A stretch of DNA of 64,000 nt from Methylobacterium radiodurans (GCF_003173735.1 NZ_CP029551.1:4355001-4419000), one strand, 5' to 3'; positions 1 to 9,253 are shown, counted from the first letter of the stretch. Numbers and translations are program-made. Notes: generated from the sequence alone by a model not told the origin.

Positions 1-2
1 CA

Positions 3-104
3 CACGAAAAGGACCTGTTCACGGGCGAGAAGACGTGCATCGATTGTCATAAGGGCATCGCCCACAAGCTTCCCAACATGCAGGGGGTTCCGGGATGGCA
101 ATGA
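3..104 (+). CDS. NapC/NirT-type multihaem cytochrome c, C-terminal end only
   Basis: Only the last 33 codons are visible; the gene enters from the left edge. They contain one c-type haem motif, CIDCH, followed by KGIAHKLP, typical of the last haem of NapC/NirT-family membrane-anchored cytochromes. In that family the protein takes electrons from quinol and passes them to a periplasmic reductase such as nitrate reductase NapAB. The following gene starts inside its last codons, so the two are probably co-transcribed. The identity of the partner reductase cannot be seen. NapC is more likely than NirT or TorC, but the tail alone does not separate them. Confidence 0.75.
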   Translation, partial: HEKDLFTGEKTCIDCHKGIAHKLPNMQGVPGWQ

Positions 105-601
105 CCGGACGATGGATGTGTCTCGCGGCGGCGGCTTTCTGGGCCGTGAGCGTGGCCAAGCTGCACGCGGACGATGCCGCGGGACGGTTCGTCGAGGCTG
201 CCTACGCCTCCGCCCTGTTCCAGGCTCGAATCTCGAGCATCGCCGCCGCCAAGGACCCGAGACCCGGTATCAAGGTGCTTGCCGAGCGCGTCCGTGACTT
301 CCGGACCGCCCAGTTGCCCGAACTCGCCCGCTTGGCGGCAACGGCGGGAGTCGAGGTGCGGGACACGCTCGACCTGGAACTGCGAAGCATCGTCGAGAAC
401 ATCGAGCCGCTCGATTACCTGGCTTTGTCACGTCGCTACGCGGAGGTCGAGACGCAGGCACTCGGCCGGGAGATCGCCGCCTACGAGGATGCGACACGGT
501 CGGAGGCGCAACCGGTCCGGGAATATGCCGCCGCAACCTTGGAGCGGTTGCGCGATCTCAGCAAGGCGGCTCGGGCCGAACTCGCGGCAGTCGCTCCCTG
601 A
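95..601 (+). CDS. DUF4142 exported protein
   Basis: A 168-residue protein with an N-terminal export signal (basic start, hydrophobic core to about residue 25 ending LHA) and then an all-helical region. The pattern of a [17 protein letters not shown] helix, a [21 protein letters not shown] helix and a later long helical pair resembles DUF4142, a periplasmic four-helix family with no assigned reaction. It overlaps the end of the cytochrome gene. A second ATG at 101 would give the common ATGA overlap and may be the true start. A second DUF4142 protein lies at 31.9-32.6 kb. Function is unknown; a role near the cytochrome is only suggested by position. Confidence 0.6.
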   Translation: MAMTGRWMCLAAAAFWAVSVAKLHADDAAGRFVEAAYASALFQARISSIAAAKDPRPGIKVLAERVRDFRTAQLPELARLAATAGVEVRDTLDLELRSIVENIEPLDYLALSRRYAEVETQALGREIAAYEDATRSEAQPVREYAAATLERLRDLSKAARAELAAVAP

Positions 602-1042
602 GGGGCAGCCACCTGGCGCGGCTTCGCGCGGTTGGCGGATCCGCGACTGTCAGATGTGCATCGCCCTGCACCACGAACACGCCGGCCCATCCCTGGGGTG
701 GGTCCAAGCCGATATCAGGACACCGCCCAAGATCGGAAGCCCGGTACTTAGCAGAATAACATGACGAGATCCTGCTTGCCCCGGCCGTAGCCAACCGAAG
801 GCAGCGAGGAAAGGCCTTAGGGCGCCAACTTAGGTCTCTCCGAATCCTGGTGGTGACGCCTGTAGCGACCGCGCAGCTAGTCGCAGATCCATGAGGTGGG
901 GCTACCGCGCCGCACGGGAAGGCCGCAACATGAGGTAGCTGTGCATGTGCTGCGGCGCACATGATGGTTCATAGTTGAACCGTTCGCGTGTTGTTGCGCA
1001 GCAAACCCACTTGAATGCCCTGGTTGAGGGTGTCATCCGATT

Positions 1043-1135
1043 GGGGACGGGCCGCGATGGCGTCGCGTCCCGCCAGCCCTCTACGGGCGTTTCCTCCCAA
1101 GACTTTGGGCCGTACCTTCGGGTGCGGCCTTTTTT
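1043..1135 (+). ncRNA. Candidate small RNA with anti-Shine-Dalgarno loop
   Basis: Three successive stem-loops precede a U-tract: GGGACG (1044-1049) pairs with CGTCCC (1066-1071), GCCC (1076-1079) with GGGC (1085-1088), and then the terminator hairpin. Between the last two is an unpaired TTTCCTCCC string (CCTCCC at 1093-1098) complementary to a ribosome binding site. That layout, with a CU-rich anti-SD segment just before a strong terminator, is typical of alphaproteobacterial trans-acting sRNAs. No protein-coding gene ends here that would need the terminator. The 5' end is not resolved and no clear promoter was found. Confidence 0.4.
1108..1135 (+). terminator. Rho-independent terminator
   Basis: GGCCGTACC pairs with GGTGCGGCC (one G-U pair) around a TTCG tetraloop and is followed by six T residues, a textbook intrinsic terminator on the plus strand. 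It has no plausible protein gene upstream. Confidence 0.85.
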
Positions 1136-2168
1136 CGTTAGCCGAGGCGCATCATGCTCTAGACTGACACTGGTTGGGAAACAAGCAAAATGATGCAATT
1201 TATGCAGCAGGTGGCGTACTTACGTGCATACCGTTCAAAGGCTCGGATGCGGCCGCTGACGCCTTGCCATGCCTGATGCTTTCCAGCCCCAAGGGACTGA
1301 GCGCCGGCCAATCTAGCGGCCGGTTCGTCCGTGAAGAGCCTGTCGCGCCCGAGCCCACGGTGGAAATTGGCGCATGCACCGATGCGCGACGCTGATCGAC
1401 CTGATCCTGACCTCTGTGGTGCCCGGCGCGGAACCTATCTGCCCCAACTCCGTGTGGCCCCGGCAGAGCGCGGCATGTGCGTGGTCCAGAGCTGCCGCCT
1501 GCGCTTCTCCAAGCGCCATGGCATCTCGCGAGATGCGCACGGACCGCGCGACCGGACGGGCCGGCCGGATGATAGGGCGGCGCGCGAGGCTTGGTCTGAG
1601 GGCGAGCTCGACCTCGATTTGGATGGTCTCGCGTGCATCGACGTGACGGCAGCCTACACCGCCATGACCCGGTGTTACGGGCATGGTCCACGCGGCGAGC
1701 GCGGTCGGACGTGCGTGCCCGGGGAGGCGCCGAGGACCGCGACTGGGACGGCAGTCTCGCGCACTCCCGGCATCGCCGCGCAATGGCCTATCGGCTTGGC
1801 AATGAACGGGAAGCCTTCCGCACCTACGAGGCCGACGCCTTCGCTCCGGCCTTTCAACTCGGTGATACGGTCGTCAGGGACGATCCATCGATCCACGGGG
1901 GGCTGTCCAACGGCTGCATCTAAGCACCCCGCTCTTCGAGCGGTCCTCCGGCGGCCGCCGGCAACCGTGAGGGCGAAGGGCGCTCGAGGACGTTAGAGAG
2001 GCCCTTGACCGTGCTTGTGACGTGAAGCCCGTGGATCGGGTCCGGGTGTGCACAAGGTGTGGAGATGCTGTGGACAAATCCCTCGACCGGCGATGCGCAG
2101 CTAAGGTCTGACCTGGGATTTATTGGGACTTATCGGAATGGGCCTGCTTTTCAAGCCATTGATTCCAA

Positions 2169-2269
<101 letters not shown>

Positions 2270-2392
2270 GTCCGGGACGCCGGCCTTGTAGGCTTGGGCG
2301 GCTCAGCCTGTCAATTCCCGATTTTCAACCTTGCGACGCACCGCCCCTGCGGGCCACCGGCGTCGCCTGGATCCGAGGACACGACGCCGCGC

Positions 2393-2683
2393 ATGTATGC
2401 CCTGCTCTGGCTCATCAACACGGTCATCAACCTGTTCATCTACGTGCTCATCGCGAGCGCCGTGCTGAGCTGGCTCGTGGCCTTCAACGTGGTGAACGTG
2501 CGCAATCCCATCGTCGCCCAGATCGGCGAGGTGCTCTACCGCCTCACGGAGCCGGCGCTGCGCCCGATCCGCAACCTGCTGCCGAACCTCGGCGGCGTCG
2601 ACATCTCGCCGGTCATCCTGATCCTGCTGCTGCTCTTCGTGCAGCGCCTGATCACCGTCGATCTCGCGCGCTTCCTGGTCTGA
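2393..2683 (+). CDS. YggT family membrane protein
   Basis: A 96-residue protein with two hydrophobic spans, about residues 4-27 and 68-90, separated by a loop holding RLTEPALRPIRNLLP, the conserved YggT motif (pattern TEP-PIR-LP). YggT proteins are small inner-membrane proteins often found next to cell-division or osmotic-stress genes; their biochemical role is not firmly known. The longer open frame reads back across the antisense tRNA-Ala, so the start is placed at the ATG just before the first hydrophobic segment. It is followed after 67 bases by the MaoC-type hydratase on the same strand. Confidence 0.85.
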   Translation: MYALLWLINTVINLFIYVLIASAVLSWLVAFNVVNVRNPIVAQIGEVLYRLTEPALRPIRNLLPNLGGVDISPVILILLLLFVQRLITVDLARFLV

Positions 2684-2750
2684 GCCCCGTCCGGCCCGGC
2701 GGCCGCGGCCGCCCAACGAAGAACGAACGACCCCAGGGAGGGAACGCCCC

Positions 2751-3794
2751 GTGAAGACCAATCCCGGCCGCTTCTTCGAGGATTACCGTCTCGGCGAGAC
2801 CATCCGGCACGCCACGCCCCGCACCGTGACGACGGGCGACGTCGCGCTCTACACCGCGCTCTACGGGCCGCGCTTCGCCGTGCAATCCTCGGACGCCTTC
2901 GCGCAGGCCGTCGGCTATCCGCGCAGCCCGCTCGACGATCTGCTCACCTTCCACGTGGTCTTCGGCAAGACCGTGCCGGACATCTCGCTGAACGCCGTGG
3001 CCAATCTCGGCTACGCCGAGGGCGGGTTCCGCCGGCCGGTCTATCCGGGCGAGACGCTCTCCACCGTCTCCGAGGTGATCGGCCTCAAGGAGAGCTCCAA
3101 CCGGCAGACGGGCGTGGTCTACGTGCGCTCGGTCGGCTCGGACGCGGCGGGCCAGACCGTGCTGAGCTACTGCCGCTGGGTCCTCGTGCGGAAGCGCGAT
3201 CCGCAAGCCGCGATCGCCGAGGAGCACGTGCCGAGCCTCGCCAAGGTGGTCGATCCGCACGACCTCGCCGCTTCCCTGCCGAAGCTCGACGTGAGCGCCT
3301 ACGACCTCGATCTCGCGGGCAGCCCGCACCGCTTCGGCGACTACCGGACGGGCGAGCGCATCGACCACGTCGACGGCATGACCGTCGAGGAGGCCGAGCA
3401 CCAGATCGCCACGCGCCTGTTCCAGAACACCGCCAAGGTGCATTTCGACAACCATGCCGCGAAGGATACCCGGTTCGGGAAGCGGCTGATCTACGGCGGC
3501 CACGTGATCTCGCTCGCCCGCGCGCTCAGCTTCAACGGGCTCGCCAACGCCTTCGCGCTCGCCGGCATCAACGCGGGCCGGCACGTGGCGCCGCTCTTCT
3601 CCGGCGACACCGTCTATGCCTGGAGCGAGGTGCTCGACACCGCGGATGTCGGCCGCGGCGATGTCGGCCTGCTGCGCCTGCGCACGGTGGCGACGAAGAA
3701 CCAGCCCTGCGGCGCCTATCCGGACCGGCAGGGCGACGGTTACGACCCCGCCGTCATCCTCGATCTCGACTACTGGGCCTTCATGCCGAAGTAG
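2751..3794 (+). CDS. mcd: Mesaconyl-CoA hydratase (MaoC-like, two hot-dog domains)
   Basis: A 347-residue protein made of two MaoC-type hot-dog domains, roughly residues 1-165 and 180-347. The N-terminal FFEDYRLGETIRHATPRTVT and the run of YGPRFAVQSSDAFAQAVGY residues match the mesaconyl-CoA (2-methylfumaryl-CoA) hydratases of the ethylmalonyl-CoA pathway, which convert mesaconyl-CoA and water to beta-methylmalyl-CoA. The MaoC-like active-site segment with a conserved His is present near FHVVFGKTVPDIS. A GGAGGG ribosome site lies seven bases before the ATG. The product fits the CitE-like lyase at 28.7 kb, which would act on the next intermediate; the two genes are not linked. Methylotrophs use this pathway to regenerate glyoxylate for the serine cycle. 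Confidence 0.85.
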   Translation: MKTNPGRFFEDYRLGETIRHATPRTVTTGDVALYTALYGPRFAVQSSDAFAQAVGYPRSPLDDLLTFHVVFGKTVPDISLNAVANLGYAEGGFRRPVYPGETLSTVSEVIGLKESSNRQTGVVYVRSVGSDAAGQTVLSYCRWVLVRKRDPQAAIAEEHVPSLAKVVDPHDLAASLPKLDVSAYDLDLAGSPHRFGDYRTGERIDHVDGMTVEEAEHQIATRLFQNTAKVHFDNHAAKDTRFGKRLIYGGHVISLARALSFNGLANAFALAGINAGRHVAPLFSGDTVYAWSEVLDTADVGRGDVGLLRLRTVATKNQPCGAYPDRQGDGYDPAVILDLDYWAFMPK

Positions 3795-3915
3795 CGGCCG
3801 AAGCAGCCGCCGAGGCCGCGGTCCCGATCGATACCGGAGCGCGGAGCGACCCCCACCGGAACCCTCGCGCCGGTGCCGGCGTCTTTGACGGGCCGGGCCG
3901 GGCTGCCTAAGCAGG

Positions 3916-4599
3916 ATGAACGAGCCGGCTCAGCAGCCCGATCCCGTCACGGCACACGCAGCGAGAATGACCATCCTGGCCCATCCGGACACCGCGCAGG
4001 ACGGCGACCGCGAGGAGAGCGCGCCGACCACGCGCTGCCGCATCCTGGCGGTGGCAGAGCGCTCGTTCCGGGAGATCGGCTACCAGAAGACCACGGTGGC
4101 CGACATCGCCAAGACGCTCAAGATGAGCCCGGCCAACGTCTACCGCTTCTTCGACTCGAAGAAGGCGATCAACGAGGCCGTGGTCGAGCGCGTCACCGGG
4201 GAGATCGAGGCGCTGATCGCGCGGATTGCCGACGTGGCGGGCCTGCCCGCCGAGGCGCGGCTGCGGCAGGCGATCGAGGCGCTCCACCGCGACACCGTCG
4301 CGCGGTGGGACGGGTACCCGCGCATCCACGAGATGATCGAGGCCGCGATGGGGGAGAGCTGGGGGGTCTGCCGCCACCACATCGACCGCATCGGCGCCGT
4401 GTTCGAGCGCATCGTGCGGGACGGCGTGCGGACCGGCGAGTTCGAGGCGGAGGATCCGGCGGTCGCGGCGCGCTGCGTCCAGGCGGCGATCACCCGCCAC
4501 ACGCACCCGCTGCTGGTGGGCCAGCTGCCGCAGGTGCCGGAGCCGACGCTCGATCAGGTGATCGCCTTCGTGCTCCGCGGCCTGCGGCCGGCCCGCTGA
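3916..4599 (+). CDS. TetR family transcriptional regulator
   Basis: A 227-residue protein with a TetR DNA-binding domain at about residues 37-85. Its helix-turn-helix shows in FREIGYQKTTVADIAKTL and the recognition helix in MSPANVYRFFDSKKAI. The remaining C-terminal half is helical and variable, as expected for a ligand-sensing domain. The first 35 residues are unstructured, and an internal ATG at residue 18 could be the true start. It follows the hydratase gene on the same strand after 121 bases and faces the DUF1330 gene. Its target and inducer cannot be read from sequence; control of the neighbouring hydratase is possible but unproven. Confidence 0.85.
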   Translation: MNEPAQQPDPVTAHAARMTILAHPDTAQDGDREESAPTTRCRILAVAERSFREIGYQKTTVADIAKTLKMSPANVYRFFDSKKAINEAVVERVTGEIEALIARIADVAGLPAEARLRQAIEALHRDTVARWDGYPRIHEMIEAAMGESWGVCRHHIDRIGAVFERIVRDGVRTGEFEAEDPAVAARCVQAAITRHTHPLLVGQLPQVPEPTLDQVIAFVLRGLRPAR

Positions 4600-4632
4600 G
4601 GACCGGGCCGCGAACGCCCCGGAACCGCGCCT

Positions 4633-4980
4633 CTATTCCGAGGCCGGCGTCTGCGCGGTCGGGGGCGCGTCCGAGGTGCCCGGCTGCGGGCCGTCGTAAC
4701 CCTCGATCACGATGATCTCGGCCTGCGTGCCGCCCTGGAGCGCGCGGGCCTGCTGGTAGAGGTCGGAGTTCCAGCAGGCGAGCGCCGCCTCGTAGCTCGG
4801 GAATTCCAGCACCACGTTGCGGGCCCGCGCGGTGCCGGCCACCGCCTCGAAGCCGCCGCCCCGCACGAGGAAGCGGCCCCCGAACTTGGCGAAGGCCGCT
4901 CCGTTCGCGGCCGCGTAGCGCCCGTAGGCCTCCGGGTCGCTCACGTCGACCCGCACGATCCAGTAGCCCCGCGCCATCAC
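4633..4980 (-). CDS. DUF1330 domain protein
   Basis: A 115-residue protein in which residues 1-97 form a DUF1330 ferredoxin-like fold. The hallmark pieces are GYWIVRVDVSDPEAYGRYAAAN near the start, GGRFLVRGG in the middle, and NVVLEFPSYEAALACWNS followed by YQQA. The family is small, cytoplasmic and dimeric, related to dimeric alpha-beta-barrel proteins, without an agreed reaction. The last 18 residues are a Pro/Thr-rich tail. It sits 10 bases downstream of pyrF on the same strand and is probably transcribed with it. A second ATG one codon in is equally possible as the start. Confidence 0.85.
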   Translation of the reverse strand: MMARGYWIVRVDVSDPEAYGRYAAANGAAFAKFGGRFLVRGGGFEAVAGTARARNVVLEFPSYEAALACWNSDLYQQARALQGGTQAEIIVIEGYDGPQPGTSDAPPTAQTPASE

Positions 4981-4990
4981 ACCCTCTCCC

Positions 4991-5689
4991 TCACGCCGTT
5001 TCCATCTCGCGGACGATCGCCTGCGCCACCGCCCGCGGGTCGGCGGCGCCCGCGATCGGGCGGCCCACCACCACGTGGTCGATGCCGGCCCGGCGCGCCT
5101 CGCCCGGCGTCAGCACCCGCTTCTGGTCGCCGAGGTCGGACCCCACCGGGCGGATGCCCGGGGTCACGATCAGGCGGTCGGGCCCCACGACGCCGCGCAC
5201 CGCCACCGCCTCGGCGGCGCTGCAGACGATGCCGTCGATGCCGATCTCCCGGGCCTGCTCCGCGCGCTTGGCCACCATCTCGGCGACCGGCAGGGCGTAG
5301 CCGGCCTCCGCCGCATCGGCCTCGTCGTAGGAGGTGAGCACGGTGACGGCGAGGATCTTCAGGTCTCCGCTGCGGCCGCGCACCGCCGCCCGCATGGTCT
5401 GCGGGTAGGCGTGCACCGTGAGGAAGCTGACGCCGAGATCGGCCACCGCCCGCACGCCCTCCTCCACCGTGTTGCCGATGTCGTGGAGCTTCAGGTCGAG
5501 GAAGACCTTCAGGCCCCGCTCCGTCAGCGCGCGCGCGAAGCCGAGGCCGCCGTTGTACCCGAGCCGGTAGCCGATCTTGTAGAAGGTGGCAGCGTCCCCG
5601 ATCCGGTCCACCAGGGCGCGGGCGGCCTCCACGTCGGCGAGGTCGAGGGCGACGATCAGGCGGTCGCGCGGGTCGGTGATCTGGCTCAT
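4991..5689 (-). CDS. pyrF: Orotidine-5'-phosphate decarboxylase
   Basis: A 232-residue protein that makes UMP from orotidine monophosphate, the last step of de novo pyrimidine synthesis. The start [16 protein letters not shown], the catalytic loop [13 protein letters not shown] (Lys and two Asp residues of the active site), the [11 protein letters not shown] segment and the phosphate-binding VTPGIRP near the end are all conserved pyrF motifs, and the length is normal. An upstream ATG in frame would add 13 residues, but the inner ATG has a GGAG site six bases upstream and matches the family start. DUF1330 follows closely in the same direction. Confidence 0.95.
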   Translation of the reverse strand: MSQITDPRDRLIVALDLADVEAARALVDRIGDAATFYKIGYRLGYNGGLGFARALTERGLKVFLDLKLHDIGNTVEEGVRAVADLGVSFLTVHAYPQTMRAAVRGRSGDLKILAVTVLTSYDEADAAEAGYALPVAEMVAKRAEQAREIGIDGIVCSAAEAVAVRGVVGPDRLIVTPGIRPVGSDLGDQKRVLTPGEARRAGIDHVVVGRPIAGAADPRAVAQAIVREMETA

Positions 5690-5735
5690 GCGGTCTCCGG
5701 TCGGGCGCGAGGGATCGGGCCGGCTCACCGGTTTG

Positions 5736-6368
5736 TCAATCGCGCGGCCCCATCACCCGCGCCACCTCGGCGCGCAGGATGGGAAGAAGCTCGGCCTCGA
5801 ACCAGGGCTCGCGCCGGAGCCAGCCGTTGTTGCGCCAGGAGGGATGCGGCAGCGGCAGCACCCGCGGCCGGCCCGGCCGGCCGAGGATCGCGCGCCAGTC
5901 GCGCACCGTGGCGGTGAGGCCGCCCGGCATCCTGCCGAGATGCCAACCTTGCGCGTACTGACCGATGACCAGGATCAGTTCGAGGTCGGGAAGCCCGGCG
6001 AAGAGCGCGGCCCGCCACTGCTCCGCGCATTCCCGCCGCGGCGGCCGGTCGCCGCCCTTGGCGTCGAGGCCGGGAAAGCACGAGCCCATCGGCACGATGG
6101 CGACGCGGGCGGCGTCGTAGAAGGCGGCCTCGTCGAGGCCGAGCCAGGTCCTCAGCCGCACGCCGGACGGGTCGGTGAAGGGCTTGCCGGTGCGGTTCGC
6201 CCGCGTCCCGGGCGCCTGGCTGGCGATGCAGAGCCGGGCGGTCCCCGATCCCTGCACGATCGGCCGGGGCTCCTGCGGCAGGGGCGGGCCGTAGCGGGGC
6301 GCGTCGCGGCAGATCCGGCAGGCGCGCAGGCGCGCCGCGGTCGTCTCGAAGGTGTCGGGGGCGGTCAT
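5736..6368 (-). CDS. Uracil-DNA glycosylase superfamily protein
   Basis: A 210-residue protein of the uracil-DNA glycosylase fold. It has an N-terminal CRICRD cysteine pair, a motif-1 segment [16 protein letters not shown] at about residues 49-64 followed by [12 protein letters not shown], a middle VIGQYAQ strand and a C-terminal [10 protein letters not shown] that supplies the catalytic-loop histidine. The first motif does not carry the Glu of family-4 enzymes or the Asp of family-1 enzymes, so substrate preference is uncertain. It would act in base-excision repair, or on another deaminated base. The gene lies 46 bases upstream of pyrF on the same strand. Confidence 0.8.
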   Translation of the reverse strand: MTAPDTFETTAARLRACRICRDAPRYGPPLPQEPRPIVQGSGTARLCIASQAPGTRANRTGKPFTDPSGVRLRTWLGLDEAAFYDAARVAIVPMGSCFPGLDAKGGDRPPRRECAEQWRAALFAGLPDLELILVIGQYAQGWHLGRMPGGLTATVRDWRAILGRPGRPRVLPLPHPSWRNNGWLRREPWFEAELLPILRAEVARVMGPRD

Positions 6369-6424
6369 CCGCCTCGCAGATGGGGGCCGCGGCCCCGTGC
6401 GGCCAGGGCGCCGCGGCCGGGACG

Positions 6425-6453
6425 AAAAAACGGCGCGGGGTGAGCCGCGCCGT
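6425..6453 (-). terminator. Rho-independent terminator after the iorB-like gene
   Basis: ACGGCGCGG (6430-6438) pairs with CCGCGCCGT (6445-6453), and the minus strand continues with six T residues. It ends the molybdenum hydroxylase operon, whose stop codon lies 87 bases upstream on that strand. Confidence 0.85.
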
Positions 6454-6539
6454 GAAGAAGTGCTGGGGGTCTAGAAAGCCTTGGGGTGCTTTCGAGAACC
6501 GGCTTAGACCCCGCTTGCCTGCCCGCGATGTGCGGCGAA

Positions 6540-8756
6540 TCACACGCCCTTCAGGCTGGCGAGGTCGAGCGGCAGCGCGCGCAGGCGCTGGCCGGTCGCC
6601 GCGAAGACCGCGTTGGAGATGGCCGGCGCCAGAACCGGCACGCCCGGCTCGCCGATGCCCGTCGGCGCGGCCTGGCTCGGCACGATGTGCACCTCGACCA
6701 CCGGCATCTCGCTCATCCGGGTCGGCTCATAAGCGTCGAAGTTGGTCTCCTGCACCACGCCGTCCTTCAGGGTGACGCGGTTGCGCAGCACCGAGGAGAG
6801 CGCGAAGCCGACCGCGCCCTCGACCTGCGCCCGCACGATGTCCGGGTTGACCGCGATCCCGACATCGACCGCCGCCACGATGCGGTTGACCTTGATGCTG
6901 CCGGTGCCGGCCGTGACGTCAGCCACCATCGCCACGTAGGAGCCGAAGGATTCGTGGACGGCGACGCCCAGGCCCTTGCCCTTCTCGTTCCCCGTCTGCG
7001 CGTCCGAACCCCAGTTCGCCTTCTCGGCCGCGAGCTTGAGCACGCCCGCGAGGCGCGGCGCGTTCGCCAGCAGTGACAGGCGATAGGCCACCGGATCGAC
7101 CTTGGCGGCGTGGGCCAGCTCGTCGATCATCACCTCCATGGCATGCGCCGTGTGGGTGTGGCCAACCGAGCGCCACCACAGCACCGGCACGCCCTCGCGG
7201 GCGTTGTGCACCTCGAAGCGGTAGGCCGGCAGGGCGTAGGGCGTGTCGGAGGCGCCCTCGACCGTGGTGCCGTCGACGCCGTTCTTTACCAGCATCGCCT
7301 CGAAGGGCGAGCCGATCATGATCGACTTGCCGACCATGACGTGCTGCCAGCCCGTGACCGCACCCTTGGCGTCGAGGCCGGCCCGGATCTTATGGTAGAC
7401 GGTCGGGCGGTAGTAGCCGCCCGTCATGTCGTCCTCGCGGGTCCAGACGAGGTGCACGGGCGCCTTCGCGCCCCAGGCCTTCAGGATGGTGGCGGCCTCC
7501 GCGATGTAGTCGGCGGACGGCGTGGCGCGCCGGCCGAAGGAGCCGCCGGCCCATTGCGTGTGCAGCCGGACCTTGTCGGGGGTGACGCCGAGGATCGCTG
7601 CTGCCGTCGCCTGCTCGATCGTCTGGAACTGTAGGCCGGCGAAGATGTCGTAGGTGCCGTCCGTCGCCCGCTCGATCGTGGCGTTCAAGGGCTCCATCGC
7701 GGCGTGGGCGAGGTAGGGGAAGCTGAACTCCGCCTCCAGGACCTGGGCCGCGTTCTTGATGCCGGCGGCCGGGTCGCCGCGCTCGGAGGCGACGATGCCG
7801 GGGCGCTTGGCGGTCTCGCGGTACTCGGCCAGGATCGCGTCGGAGGAGCGGGACTCGGCCGCGCTCTCGTCCCAGGTGACCTTCAGGGCCTCGCGGCCCT
7901 TCATCGCCGCCCAGGTGTCGCGGGCGATGACCGCGACACCGGTCGGGATCGCCACCACGTCGAGGACGCCCGCGACCTTGCGGGATGCCGCGTCGTCGAA
8001 GCCCTTCACGGTGGCGCCGAAGCGCGGCGGGTGGGCGACGACCGCGGTGACCTGGCCGGGACGGCGGGTGTCGAGGGCGTAGACCGCGCTGCCGTCGGTC
8101 TTCATCTTCGAGTCGAGGCGCGGCACGCGCTGGCCGATCAGCCGCCACTGGCTCGGGTCCTTGAGCCGCGGCTCCTGCGGCACCGGCAGGGAGGCGGCGG
8201 ACGCCGCCAGTTCCCCAAAGCGGGCCTGCCGGTTCGAGCCCGCGTGGCGCACCACGCCGTTCTCGACCGTGATCTCGGCCACCGGCACCTTCCAGGCGAA
8301 GGCGGCCGCCGCCACCAGCATCTCGCGGGCGGCCGCACCCGCCTTGCGCAGCTGCATCCAGGAATTGGCCACCGCGGTCGAGCCGCCGGTGCCCTGGATC
8401 GGGCCCATCAGCAGGTTGTTGTAGAGCGCGGCGTCGGCCGGCGCGAACTCGGTGCGGACGGTTGCCCAGTCGGCGTCGAGCTCGTCGGCCAGGATCGTGG
8501 CGAGGCCGGTCGTATTGCCCTGGCCCATGTCCAGGTGCTTGATGATCACCGTCACGGTGTCGTCGGCCCCGATCCGCACGAAGGCGTTGGGCTGCGCCTT
8601 CACCGCGGCGAGGTCGGCGCCGGCGGCGCGCGCCTTGCCGAGATCGAGGCGGAACCCGATCACGATGGCGCCCGCGGCGGCGGCCGCGCCGGTGAGGAAG
8701 CCGCGGCGACTCGCGCGCGGCGCAGTTTGGGTCGTCGGCTGACGGATCTTCAGCAT
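6540..8756 (-). CDS. iorB: Molybdopterin-binding subunit of an isoquinoline 1-oxidoreductase/aldehyde-dehydrogenase-type hydroxylase
   Basis: A 738-residue protein with a twin-arginine signal (SRRGFLTGAAAAAG at about residues 16-29), so the folded cofactor-bearing enzyme is exported. It continues with the small and large Mo-cofactor-binding domains of the xanthine oxidase family: HLDMGQGNTTG, MGPIQGTGGSTAV, the large-domain QWAGGSFGRRAT loop and a final VGEPG-like GIGEPGVP segment near the catalytic Glu. It forms a pair with the 2Fe-2S subunit just upstream, with no FAD subunit nearby, as in IorAB-type enzymes that send electrons to a cytochrome rather than to NAD. The start is the ATG at the Tat signal; the frame is open far upstream but only by chance. 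The substrate is unknown. Confidence 0.88.
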   Translation of the reverse strand: MLKIRQPTTQTAPRASRRGFLTGAAAAAGAIVIGFRLDLGKARAAGADLAAVKAQPNAFVRIGADDTVTVIIKHLDMGQGNTTGLATILADELDADWATVRTEFAPADAALYNNLLMGPIQGTGGSTAVANSWMQLRKAGAAAREMLVAAAAFAWKVPVAEITVENGVVRHAGSNRQARFGELAASAASLPVPQEPRLKDPSQWRLIGQRVPRLDSKMKTDGSAVYALDTRRPGQVTAVVAHPPRFGATVKGFDDAASRKVAGVLDVVAIPTGVAVIARDTWAAMKGREALKVTWDESAAESRSSDAILAEYRETAKRPGIVASERGDPAAGIKNAAQVLEAEFSFPYLAHAAMEPLNATIERATDGTYDIFAGLQFQTIEQATAAAILGVTPDKVRLHTQWAGGSFGRRATPSADYIAEAATILKAWGAKAPVHLVWTREDDMTGGYYRPTVYHKIRAGLDAKGAVTGWQHVMVGKSIMIGSPFEAMLVKNGVDGTTVEGASDTPYALPAYRFEVHNAREGVPVLWWRSVGHTHTAHAMEVMIDELAHAAKVDPVAYRLSLLANAPRLAGVLKLAAEKANWGSDAQTGNEKGKGLGVAVHESFGSYVAMVADVTAGTGSIKVNRIVAAVDVGIAVNPDIVRAQVEGAVGFALSSVLRNRVTLKDGVVQETNFDAYEPTRMSEMPVVEVHIVPSQAAPTGIGEPGVPVLAPAISNAVFAATGQRLRALPLDLASLKGV

Positions 8757-8784
8757 GGCGGTGCTCCGGTCAGGACGTGCGGGA

Positions 8785-9240
8785 TTAGGCGAGGGTGCGG
8801 GCGGCTTCGTGGATCGCCGCCCGAATGCGCTGGTAGGTGCCGCAGCGGCAGATATTGCCGTCCATCGCTCCGTCGATGTCGGCGTCCGAGGGCTTCGAGT
8901 TGCCGGTGAGGAGGCCGATCGCCGACATGATCTGGCCGGACTGGCAGTAGCCGCACTGCACGACATCGAGCTTGCGCCACGCCCCCTGCACCGCCTCTGC
9001 GACGCGGCCCGAGACGCCCTCGATCGTGGTGATCTGCGCTTCCCCGACATCGCCGATCCGGGTCTGGCAGGCGCGGGCCGGCTGGCCGTCGAGATGGATC
9101 GTGCAGGCGCCGCACTGCGCGATGCCGCAGCCGTACTTGGTGCCCGTCTTGTCCAGGCGGTCGCGCAGGACCCAGAGGAGCGGCATGTCGGGATCGGCCT
9201 CGACCTCGTGCGTCGCGCCGTTGACGGTGAGCTTGAACAT
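8785..9240 (-). CDS. iorA: 2Fe-2S subunit of the molybdenum hydroxylase
   Basis: A 151-residue protein with two iron-sulfur domains. The N-terminal plant-type ferredoxin domain holds [15 protein letters not shown] (residues about 38-52) and a further Cys in RACQT. The C-terminal helical domain carries the second 2Fe-2S motif, CGYCQSGQ followed by NICRCGTY. This arrangement is diagnostic for the small subunit of xanthine-oxidase-family hydroxylases. It shuttles electrons from the molybdenum site of the downstream subunit, which starts 28 bases later. It has no signal of its own and presumably travels through the Tat system with its partner. A GGGGAGGG ribosome site is present, and three heptamer repeats lie just upstream. 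Confidence 0.92.
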   Translation of the reverse strand: MFKLTVNGATHEVEADPDMPLLWVLRDRLDKTGTKYGCGIAQCGACTIHLDGQPARACQTRIGDVGEAQITTIEGVSGRVAEAVQGAWRKLDVVQCGYCQSGQIMSAIGLLTGNSKPSDADIDGAMDGNICRCGTYQRIRAAIHEAARTLA

Positions 9241-9253
9241 CCGAACCCTCCCC

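Noticed and set aside
1783..1923. 46-codon frame MAYRLGNEREAFRTYE
   Set aside because: Somewhat protein-like, but too short and unmatched to any family I know; no ribosome site.
1331..1996. 221-codon plus-strand frame in the gene-poor region
   Set aside because: Arg/Pro/Ala-rich composition with no motif, signal or ribosome site; likely chance in GC-rich DNA.
2047..2077. Two DnaA-box-like strings (TGTGCACAA and TGTGGACAA)
   Set aside because: Both deviate from the consensus and no dnaA, gidA, hemE or clustered boxes are near, so no replication origin is claimed.
5690..5728. 13-codon N-terminal extension of pyrF
   Set aside because: The inner ATG has the ribosome site and matches the usual start.
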